Source: Chaetoderma sp. LZ-2023a (Eukaryota; Mollusca; Caudofoveata; Chaetodermatida; Chaetodermatidae). From it: a stretch of 64,000 nucleotides of DNA. This document shows positions 30,817 to 42,800 of the stretch, in pieces. The stretch covers positions 139,106,816 through 139,170,815 of the forward strand of contig CM067359.1 of the NCBI GenBank assembly GCA_034401795.1, in the 5' to 3' direction. Position 1 is the first letter of the stretch, and each line of letters begins with the position of its first letter. Both the position numbers and the translations under genes were made by a program. A model generated the notes under the pieces. The model saw only the letters and a list, made by a program, of their open reading frames with translations, did no database searches and was not told the DNA's origin.

Positions 30817-33800
30817 GTAAGTTAAAGCTGAAACTTAGTCTTAAAAATAAAGATATATTAGTACTTTCAATTTGCACCAAATAAGGTTCGCTAAACACGG
30901 TGTATGCGGAAGATTCGCATGGTCGGATTTTTGACTGAGGAGAGTGGACGTTTCCCAGGGGCCTCCATCAATTATTGTTGGGCTGGGAGGACAAAATTAT
31001 AATGCGTAAGTGGGAGCGATCAGTGAGAATTACTGTGTAAAATAAGGTGTTATTTATTACTCGGACTGGAGGAAATGCCAGTGTCCTCCTCCCATAGACG
31101 GTGGGGTGGGTTTGGGGGATGGGCGTGATGTTCAATGTGCACCACCCTCCAGGAGAAGATTGAAAATTGGATGCACTTCAGAGCATTTAATTATCAATAT
31201 TCTCGGGTGGTGGGGTGGGGTGGTGGGGAGGGGCGCACACCGACCCCGTATGTGAGAGGAATACCACTCCCAGACCGTCTCCACAGGCACCCCCCGCCCC
31301 CCCCCCCAGCAATAAATCTGCCCACGCGGATTAGTGAAGATTTGATATACGACCTCAAAACACCCTTATAAAGTGTCATTCGACTACGTAGGTGCATCCT
31401 CTTTTGGGGCACAGGAGCCCCATCAGGGGAATTCGGGAGCCCGAGTTCGGGAGCTCGAAAATGGTGTGGAACACCTGGACGACATTTTATACCCCGTCAA
31501 AAAATGTGTATTATGGGCGGGCGTGCAGGCGGCAGAGTGGTTTCCGGATGATAACTCCGTTACCGTTTGTCGGATCGTATTAAAACTTCATAGGGTGGTT
31601 GGACTTGGTCCTGGAAAGAAACCTATCGAAATCGACGATGATCCGAAATCCAGATGACCGCCAGCCACCGGTGGCCATCTTGAAAATTGGTTTCCGAATG
31701 ATAACTCCGTTACCATTTATCGGATCGCTTTGAAACTTCATGGAGTGGTTAGACTAGGTCTGGGGAAGAAACATAATGAAATTGATAATGATCCGAAATC
31801 CAAGATGGCCGCCAGCCACCGGTGGCCATCTTGAAAATTGGTTTCCGGACGATAACTCGGTTACCGTTTGTAGGATCGCATTGAAACTTTATAGGGTGGT
31901 TGGACTAGGTTTGGGGAAGAAACCTATCGAAATTGACGATCTGAAATCCAAGCTGCTGAGCCACCGGTGGCCATCTTGAAAATTGGTTTCCAGACGATAA
32001 CTCGGTTACCGTTTGTCGGATCGCATTGAAACTTTATTGGGTGGTTGGACTAGGTCTGGGGAAGAAACCTATCGAATTGACGATGATCTGAAATCCAAGA
32101 TGCTGAGCCACCGGTGGCCATCTTGAAAATTGGTTTCCAGACGATAACTCCGTTACCGTTTATCGCATCGCTTTGAAACTTCATAGAGTGGTTCGACTAG
32201 GTCTGCGGAAGAAACCTCGAAATCGACAATGATCCAAAATCCAAGATGGCTTCCAGCTACCGGTGGCCATCTTGAAAATTGGTTTCCAGATGATAACTCC
32301 GTTATCGTTTATCCGATCACTTTTAAACTTCATCGGGTGGTTCGACTACTTCTGGTGAAGAAACCTATCTAGATTGACAATCGTCCGAAATCCAAGATGG
32401 CCGACAGCCACCAGTGGCCATCTTGAAAATTGGTTTCCGGATGATAACTCCGTTATCGTTTATTGGATTGCTTTGAAACTTCGTAGAGTGGTTGGACCAG
32501 GTCTGGGGAAGAAACTTATCAAAATCGACACTGATCCAAAATCCAAGATGGCCGCCGGCCACGGGCTGCCATCTTGAAAGTTGGTTTCTGGATGATATCT
32601 CCGTTATCATTTATCGGATCACTTCCTAGGGTCGTTGGAATATGTCTGGTGAAGAAACCTTTCGAAATTTACTATAATCCGAAATCCAATATGGCCGCCA
32701 GTCAGCGGCAGCCATCTTGAAAATTGGTTTCTGAACGATACCTCTTTGACAGTTTAGCGGATCGCTTTGACACTTAATAAGGATTACTGGTCTGATGGGT
32801 CTGAGGAAGAAATAAATATTTTCTGATAGCTGTCATTTATTAGTTTGTCATCATGGCGGGGTATTATGCGCTGTTTGCGGAGCTCTTGTTAACATAGCTC
32901 GTCGTTTTCTACGCGTTTCTTCTGATCTAGAAAGTTTGATTAGAAGTTGATTTCCCGGAGGTGGGGTTGTGTGTGGGGGGGGGGGGGGTGGGGGGTCGGG
33001 GCGGCAGGATATCCCATTCTTCCCACCCGACTACTTGGATGTTGTAATGAGATCTCTCAGCAAGAATGGTATGAATGTGAAATTCAATATGACTGCCTGT
33101 TGCCATTTCAAAAATGAATTTCCATGCAGCGACTCTTTGTAACTTGGACAGAATTATTCAATCCCTGCAAATCCATTAGATGCAGTGTGGGAAGGATAAG
33201 TGGCAGGGATTAAAAAAGTAACGTGCTGTCATCTTGACCATCCGTTTCTGTGGTATAACACGGCTTTTGAGAGATTGTTTCAATGCTTTAGAATCTCACT
33301 TTATCTAGTAGCCTACATGGATGAGGAGGATCCCTACATAAACGTCCAAATCTGAAATCTATTTGGTAGCCATCTTGAAGATCAGTGAGCATGAAATAAC
33401 TCTTTGTAGCTTTGATCATTTTGTTAGTTTTAGAATATTCATTAGAAGACATGGGGTATGAAATTGTTACAAAATCAAAATAACATGGCCATCTTAAAAC
33501 TATCAGTGAGATAGCTCTGGGTAAACTGAATGTCTCAAAACTCACGAACCCTCACCCCACCTCACCCCTTTTATAATGGATGAATCCAGTTTTAGCTATG
33601 TCCCGCCAATCTCTATCCACGCTTTTCCCGTGTTGAGATCTATCGAACACTGAGCTACCTGAATCCCAATTTCTAGAAAACTATGTAGGTAAGCTGTTGA
33701 AATTTTGAAACATTTGACCGGTATATGGCAGCAACAGCGGCAACGCCCAGTCAAATTGTTTCAAGATATTCAACAGAATAGTTATTAATTAGAAAAAACA

Positions 33801-36800
33801 TACAATTCGTACACGTAACGGACTATTAAGAGTCCTGACGGTCTTAGATACGCCATTCATGACATATTTTAATGCTGACGTCAGCCTGCATTTTAGGTAT
33901 TTGATTATGACGTCATGTACTTGACAGACAGATTAGATTGTTATATTGACATAGATTCAAAATTCATAATGGCTACCATGCATGCGCGTTTCTTGAAAAT
34001 CAGTTCACGTAGCAGAATTCTGTAGATTTGCCGATTTCATACCTCAGGAAAACCATTGTCTGCCTGGGGTGGAGAGGATCAGTATAAAAACTTGCCCTAA
34101 TGCGAAATCAGATATGGCCAACAGGCAATCATTTTGGAATTTTATTTCCTTGTCATAGCTTTGAGCAATATCTTGGCATGAGCGAGCGCTATATTGAGTC
34201 TCCATTTGCTAGTATTATACGGGAATTCACAATATTGCAGTTCGGCTTAGTCCGGGTGGACCATTTATTGAGCTAAATTAATGGGAATTACGTGATGATT
34301 GGAAAGATACACAGTGAACGTATGTATGGCTGAATGTACTGTTACGTTTAGGCCTCAGATGTCACTGTTGTGTTGTTAATTTAACATTGGCTATCTTTGT
34401 TTAATTTTAATGACAATCATGCTGGGAGGCTGTTGACTATTTTGAAAACTGCAATGTGCCAGGCTAAAAACTAGGACACTGGTGCCGAAACTGGAGGATT
34501 TAGGCCAATGGGAAAATCACGTGTACTGTCTTCACCAAGTCGACTAAACCGCAAACACACACTCCCCATGAATCGACATAATCTCTCACAGGAGTAAACA
34601 TCATCTTAACTAGGCCTGACCTACGGCCAGAGGCTGACTTAGAAATGCCAGGGGGAAAATGCCAAACTAAGGTATTTTGAGGACAACACTACTGAAGAAG
34701 TAAGCTAAATGTTAGCTGAACTACTAACGCGGTATGTGTTGGTGGAGTGGGCTAACACGCGCATAGTTTAAAGGAGAACATATGGCTAAGACCATAAGTT
34801 CAATGGCATGCAAAACATCTAGGATGAACCAGCCAACCATTGACGACTAAGATCATCAGTGAAAAGTACAAACATCTTTAAGAAAGCGGTTGAGTTAGAA
34901 TAATTTTTATTCGAAACATTTCAAAGACGATCAAACTGATTGCCACATACAGTTCAAACTCACCATGAGAAATATGCCGCTTCATAAATCAAGTACATAT
35001 TATTCTTGAAACTGGAGAGAATCATAGGGCACAAGACCTATAGAAGATAACTCAGGGAATGTTGCCTGCAGAATATCCTGAATATTCCTGCATGACAGTA
35101 TGTACCGATGGCGCAGTCAAATGGAGCCAGTGACAAGATAATTTGAGGAACATACATAGTGATGACTCCAACGCGAAAAATAGCAAGCTGCAAACCTACA
35201 TGAAAATCTATCACGTCCGGCAGAGATGGAAGGTATTCTGGAAGCTACATATAAACTGGATGTTAGAGCTAATTCAACAGCAAGAAGCAAGGAACCGTCA
35301 TGTAGTTATACTCATGGATGTAATTCTGTACCTCGCAGTAAAACTATTAAATATTTCTGATATTTTAACACCAATGATCTAACCGTGGATAAGTATTTCC
35401 AAACTATTCGACTCGTTAAAATAATGAATCTTATAAATATCGCGGAAACTACTGGTCCGATTTCGCATACATGTTAGCACAAGAAAGGGTTCGACCAAAT
35501 ATTAAAATTCCACAGCGGTCAAGAAAGAAAAAAATTCGAAAAATGTTAATGTTACAGAAAACGGTAGTATAATTGTTGGCAATCTGCTTGCTCTTGCTGA
35601 ACAATTATACATAATTTATCATATTTGGTCCCTCAATCTTAGTCAATCTTGTCTACTATGTCTTGTTTTACTGTCGCCCACACTCACCACGCCACCCCAT
35701 TTCAATCACATCCAACTCCACTAACGGACCCAACTACTCCCACCCCTTGTGGCAACTAATCAACAATAGTTTGAGTCGATGATGGCAGCCCACCCATGAT
35801 AGTCACAAAGCATAGGTGAGGTGAAACCAGTCTTTGACCCGAGCTATAGCAGTAATATTGATCATAATGAGAAAATGATTGTTTTACCTTCATCTTCTCA
35901 GAGCCACGTGCACGCTGATGATGCTGTCTCGTGGAGTCGCACTAATAGGCAGGTACGGTACTCTTAAACATTCACAATAGGAAATAAGCGATCTGATTTG
36001 TCACTGAAGCATATGTCATAATAAAATACGCCACGTGTGGGCTGACGTCACAACACAGTGGTATATATATAGCTCCGTCATGAATATTAAAATGTGCATT
36101 AGTTTTTACGAAGTGTATGTCTTTGATGGATTTACTATATAATAGGCATTCTGTTAAATATTTTGTAAATAGTTTGACTGGGCAAATATTCAACATCTCC
36201 TATACAGATACCTTGAAATGGGGAGTCTGCTAATTCAAGGTTCAAAGTATATAAATTGATCCCAAGACGTGCAAAACGCGGCTGGAGCTTAGCTAGAAAT
36301 GGGCGGGGCATAGTTAGAAATGGATCCTCTATTCCAGAGAAATTAGTCCCGACACCCGCCCATTAGTTGATCTTGGATCTCCTGGCGCAAAATCAGTTGA
36401 TCATGACACCAAGGGTAGCCATCCACCCTAGTTTGGCTAAGAGCCCTTTGGGAGAACGTATCGCGGCAGGAATTGTATCATCTGTAGAACACATGGATGC
36501 GTATAATGGTATAATAAAATTCTGGTCAAAATGGTCAAGGTCATCGTGACCTTGGTACAAACTATTTATCTCGCCTTCACGAAGTAGAGATTTTGGGATG
36601 TGAAAAATGTCGTCGTCGGTGTCGACGTTGGCGTTCGCCCTAGTTAAGCTTTTATCCAAATGGCATTTACACCACCTAGTGTTATCCGATTTAAATACAA
36701 ATTCACGGATGTGTTCTATACGATGCCTTATGACTAGTCCAAGTCAAAAAGAATTTGAGTAAAACGTTTCCATACTTTACAGCGTTTGGACTTATTTTGG

Positions 36801-39800
36801 GCTAATTCTTGTCCATGTTATACTCATTATGCTGTGGTTAAGATTGCTTCAAATGATAATTCATTCAGCAAATAGGTATCCAATTTAAATCAAATGATTT
36901 GATTTGCTCTTAGTTGCTTAAATGTAGTCTGCATCATATTAATTTACTTGATTTTGAAAATGTTTCAAATTTATTTTAGGCTTTGGACTTTGCTTATTTT
37001 TGTACTGCAGGTTACCACCGCGCGGCAAGCCTTTATGGTCCAGTCTCCAAACTATGCTGCTACGAAGCTATGCTATCCCGTTGGGTAGTACCATGGGTAT
37101 TTTGATTCAACAAGTTGATTGTCAAATTTCAAAATGAGACTATCCGGTGGTTCATCATATCCTGTGATGCGCAATTAATATATACTGAGCCAAAAAGGTT
37201 TAGCAGCAGTGAAGTTTGGTTTGTTGTATTAAAACTATGCGTCCATTTATAACCAAATTTGCAGGCTTGTTTCGTCAATGTAATGTGTCGCTGATCATGA
37301 AGAAATGCAAATCATTTCTTGCATTTCTCAGCCGCACGATTACTGCATGTGAAAATGCATTTTTCATGCACTGACCCACATTGGCGGGTAGCGAAGGCAA
37401 ACATTCACCATATTGCAAAAGCAGATAACGAACGCTAACAGAAAACGCTTAAAAGTTTACACTACCGAACATGGGCCGCCGCCCAGGGCTACCCGAAAAT
37501 TAGCGCCATGAAGCAACGGGAAGACTCGCTGCTGGGCAGAGAGTTCGCGCTGTTGCTCGACATATTAATGTTCACGCCTCAATCATTTCCCGTCTCCACC
37601 AACGTGAGCAAGAAACTAGACATGTTAATGACCGACCACGATCTGGCAGACCGAGAGCAACAGCACCACGAGAAGACCGCTACTTAGTGACGTCATCACG
37701 ACGTCACAGGTTTGAGACTGCGCCGCGGCTGTCCCGTAATTTGCACACCGCTACCGGCACTACAGTGCATGCACAAACTGTGCTACACAGACTCCATGAT
37801 GCTGGACTGCATGCCCGTCGTCCACTTGTTGCTGTTCTGCTTACATAGCATCACATCGAGAATCGGTTTGCATGGGCAAGAACTCATCAGCGATGGCGTG
37901 CTCAACAATGGAGCCACGTTTTGTTCAGTGATGAGTCGAGGTTTTGTATGGATGTGGCGGATGGTAGGCAATTGGTTTGGCGACGTTTAGGAGAACGGTA
38001 TGATGCAGCCAACACCATTCAGCACGACAGATTCGGTGGCGGCAGTGTCATGGTGTGGGCTGGAATCCATGAAAATGGCAAAACAGATCTTATTGTGATT
38101 CGTGGAATTTTAACTGCTCAACGTTACTATGAAGAAGTTGTCGCCCCTGTTATCTCTTTTATGCAGCATCATGCAGACCTTATGTTCCAGCAAGACAACG
38201 CCCGTCCTCATTCAGCTAGAGTCACCAGTGATTTCCTTGAGGCTAACAACGTTCCGGTGTTGGACTGGCCTGCGCGATCACCGGACCGGTCTCCTATCGA
38301 GCACGTGTGGGACATTCTTGGCTGTATGGTGCGTGAGAAGCATCCACGTCTTCACAACGTGCGGGAGCTGGAAGCTGCACTGCTCCAGGAATGGGATGCG
38401 ATTCCTCTTCGTGACATCAGGTGCTTAATTCGAAGCATGAGAAAGTGATGCACGGCGGTGGTTAATGTGCGCGCAGGTCACAACCGGTATTGACAGCTCA
38501 GTGTCATTATTTAAATTGGCCCCTTCCGTTGAATGATGCCGTATTAAAGGCGCGATGCTAGCATTACAGTAACAAGACTGTTGTTCAAATTGGAAAATGA
38601 CCTATCAATTAAATATATTTGAATCAATTTATTGTTTGTGTTAAATTCATTTATACAGTAATATTCTGTGTTGCTAAACTTTTTTGATTCAGTATACATG
38701 TTAGCTATTTGCTATCTTGTGATATCTCTGGTTCAATGTGCACATGGCGTGGACGTTATTCTTTGACAGAAAATGTAGTCCATGGCAGATCAGCGAAAAG
38801 GCAAGACATTTGTTATCTTCTGACACCTCTTGTTTCAAATTAAAATTTAGGCAACAAGAATTTAACCGATTTATTCTAAACAATGCTTAGGACTATAGAG
38901 TTTGAGTAATCAATCGGCTCCCCACAGGGAGATGGTCTTTCTCCATCGATCAATACTCACCATTCTGTTACTTCTGATATACAGCTGGCCTTGACAGCTG
39001 GCTCTACGACTATAGACTTAGAAAGCTTAACCGACTCCTTGGAATCTGGTACTCGGCTCCCAACTGCCGAGTACCCGTCTACCATAGAGCTCATTCTTGT
39101 TTGCATAGCAACTAGAGCGTACATGCTTGATTCGCAGTGGAAAGATTCAGGATTAATATCTAAGTCTTTTGTCTGTGATTGTGGTAGCTAGGTTCTCTTA
39201 CAAGGATAATTGGATATTATGGATACCGCCGATGATAACCAGGTTGTATAATTCCTTATTATCCATAGTTAAAAGACTTAGGTCTCTAAATTTCGTTGTG
39301 TCGCATGTTCCAATTTCTGACCCCATAGAATCTGGGACGTGTGTTAACAACGAGATATGCCGGATGATCGCCCTCTTTAAACCCCAACAGGCGATCGGCA
39401 GATATGAAAATAGGTGTTTGCTACGGTATTTCTAACACGAATATCGGCTGACGTCGTTCTCCGCATGATCCGAGCGGGTGACGTCACACCAGTGAGGCTC
39501 GGATGTTTATGTGAAGAAATTTTTACATTAATTCGTGCATCTTGTTTCTGGGTGCTGCGTACTAAAAATGGTACCGGAAACTTTGGAATGTTCAAGTGTA
39601 CGTATTATCACGATCGGTTTGCAATGATCGGTGGTTTCACAATTCTTGATTAGATGTGCGGTCTACCGTGTGGTACAGCAGTTTGTTTACATTTTGTTTC
39701 TTCACATATCGTTTCGGCTTTCGTTAGGAGTATAATTTATATTGATTGGTAAATATACCCCGAATGCTATGCGATATGATTCCTGGTTCCTTTATACATC

Positions 39801-42800
39801 CTGGAGGATCAATTATGGGTGTATTTATGCCCGCATCGTTCTTGTCGTCATAGTCAATGCGATCTTTGTTGTAACGTTGCGTGGTGGGGTGCGGGAGGCT
39901 TACAGTTAATTTATGGTCAAATTATTTGAAAATTGTCTGCCTTCCATCTGTGTATCGTTCCGCTTGCTTATTGTAGGTGTGTGCTTATTTATAGGCCAAG
40001 CCAGCCCCGCCATCATGTGACGTGTGCCATAAATTCGTACGGGTCCTGTTTATGGACCATGTCTGTTTTAGGTGTACGCCATGTAACCTTGATAGTAGGT
40101 GTAGTGTGTGTGCAGTGTGGTCCGCGGAAGTGATGTTAAACTTCCTTGCCCAGAAGGATGTGGCTGGGTCTGACGCGGGGTCAGGCGGTCCGAAGGTAAA
40201 TCACGGAGCGTCCGGTTCGGCCGGTGGGGGCGCTCCACGTCCCCAGCTGGAGGTGGCGGAGATGGCACCGCCGGCGTGGTTAGGTCCGGCTATGCAGGGT
40301 TTTCTGCATAGCGTTCTGCCCACGCTGGTGTCGTCCCTGCTGCCGAAGGTTGGGGGGCAGTTTCTCCCCATGCCTGGTATGGATCCTGTCCTAGGACAGG
40401 GTTCTGGACTGGTTACTGAGGGGGCCGTCTCGGTTGCATCGATTCGGACGGGGATCTTGCCCGCAGCCCGGATCCAGTCGGTTGGACTGGATCCACGGGT
40501 CATAGTTGCTGGATGCTATTTATAGCAAGCAGCTCACGACCAAGGGCCAGCTCCCTGCGGCCTCCAGGGAGGTGCAGGAAAGGTGTCGTATTCCGCGGGG
40601 GTGATACGACAGATATGGTGTGGTACCGTCGGTCACCGAGGATGACCGATGGGTTCTGGGTGTTCAGAGTGCTGGAGCGGGTGGCCCCGGTCCGGCACTT
40701 GTGGACAAGTCCCAGGCACACCAGGAGGAAGTCCTGTCCCTATGCGATGAGGGTGAGAGGGCACCTATGAGTGCTGTCACCATTCGTATCGCCTTCTTCA
40801 GTCAGTGTGGGCTGAAGCTGGGGCAGGCCACCCCGTGCCACCTGTGGCGCTTTCGTGCGTCAATGACGGCTTGGTGCTGTCTATGGACGCACTGGCAAGG
40901 GTGCAAGCGTGTGTGACAAAGTCCAGGAGGCAAATGGTTCTTGACCATATGCGTCCGGCTACGGCAGTCAGGGAGCGTCTTCTTGGGACACCCGTGACAG
41001 GGCCTAACATCTTCGGTGGCCAGGCGTGGGCCATCCTAGAGGACACTACCAGCATTGCGCAGAATCGGTTGGCGGTAAACTTACAGCTGGAGCTAGTGCG
41101 GCAAGCGCACGCACTAGGGGCTGTAGGGAAGCCGTTAGCTGGCCAGCCTTCGAAGAAGCAGAAGAAGCAGAAAGGCAAGGCGAAAGCTAAACCTGCTGCG
41201 ATTTCTGCTTCATCTGGATTTTCTCAGCCGCCGCCGGCTAAGAAAGCCAGGAAGGTTGTGGAGGCCCCTACACTCCCCAATGTTGCTCCGGATCGCCCTA
41301 GAGGCGGGAAGGGCAAGGGGAAGGGTAAGTCCTCCAAGGGCGGAAAGAAGGGAGCGGATCGTACCTGAGGGTAAGAAAGCTCCCTTCATATCCGCCTGGA
41401 CCGCACCTGTGCGACAGGAACAGCGGTGCCAGTTATACCTGCCGAGCCAGGACGGAAATGGTTCTCTCTCTCTCTCGTTAAGAAAGGGGGGGGGGGGGCA
41501 GCAGACCGCGAGCCGGACAACCCCATTAGACGTCGAGGCGTCTATGGTGGGTGGAAGGCTCATGCGTTTCGTCGAGGCCTGGCGAGGTGTGACGTCAGAC
41601 AGTCTGGTCCTGGGATGGTTATCCCAGGGGTACATGCCGGAGTGGACACCCGTACCACAGGAACCAGACAAGTTAGAAGCCATTCAAAACAAAGTGTCGG
41701 GTTTGCTTCTGAAGGGAGCAATAAAACCAGCGAACCAGAACACTCCATGCTTCTATTCCAATATGTTCCTTGTCCCCAAGACTTCAGGGGGATGGAGACC
41801 CGTACTCAATCTCAGGCCATTAAATTGGTTTATCCATACGCCTCGGTTCCAGATGGAAACGCCGAGGTCGGTAATGGCAGGATTGAGGAAAGGAATGTGG
41901 TGTGTATCGATCGATCTGAAAGATGCATATTTTCACATTCCTATGAACCGGAGTTGTCACAGGTTTCTGAGATTTGCGTTTCAGAATCAAGTATGGGAGT
42001 TTATTGTTCTCCCGTTTGGCCTGTCGACAGCTCCAAGGGTTTTCACAAGAGTGGTCCTTGCGGTGACAGCGTTTCTCAGAAAAGAGAACGTGGCGCTACA
42101 CACCTACATAGACGACTGGCTGATCAAGGCAGACTCGGCAGCCATGTTGAACGTGGATACTGCTCTGACTCTGAAGTTACTTTCAGATCTAGGCTGGAAA
42201 GTTAACAAGGAGAAATCCGAATTGACGCCCACTCAACATTTCGTTTATTTGCGGATGCGATTCGATCTCGAGGAGGGCAGGGTTTACCAGTCAGAGCCCA
42301 GAGTGGTGTCTCTGTTAGCCATCCTCAGGAGTTTTCGAGTGGGAAACCACATTCAGGCGAGGCGGTTTCTTCAGATGCTGGGCATGATGGTCTCCATGGA
42401 GCAGGTGATCCCGTACGCTGCTCTAATGCGAAGACCTATCCAGTTGTATCTGATGTCTCTGTGGAAACAGAGAACAGAACCCCTGTCAAAACTGGTACCA
42501 GTTTTGGAGCCGATAATGTCGCATCTTGTATGGTGGGAAAAGCGTCAGAATCTCCTAGTAGGGGTTTCGCTGCACCTACCCCACCCCCCCCCCCCCAGCT
42601 GTCCGTGTACACGGATGCATCGCTGGAGGGGTGGGGTGCCTGCCTGGGAGAGCACCAGGTCTCGGGCACATGGACTCTCCCGGAGAGTCAGCTGCATATC
42701 AATCTGTTGGAAATGATGGCAGTGGAACTGGCGTTGGAAGAGTTTCTTCCGATGATCAGGGGCAAGGTGATATTGATACGGTCGGAAAACTCGACGGTAG

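Noticed and set aside
31525-32830. CRISPR-like regular spacing of repeats
   Set aside because: Units are contiguous diverged monomers of one satellite with no unique spacers, in animal DNA.
37012-37081. Possible ZP-gene exon after acceptor TTTTTGTACTGCAG, reading VTTARQAFMVQSPNYAA...
   Set aside because: It would join the signal exon in phase 0 but leaves in phase 2, which matches neither the 22-nt exon nor the exon at 53347, and its donor is weak.
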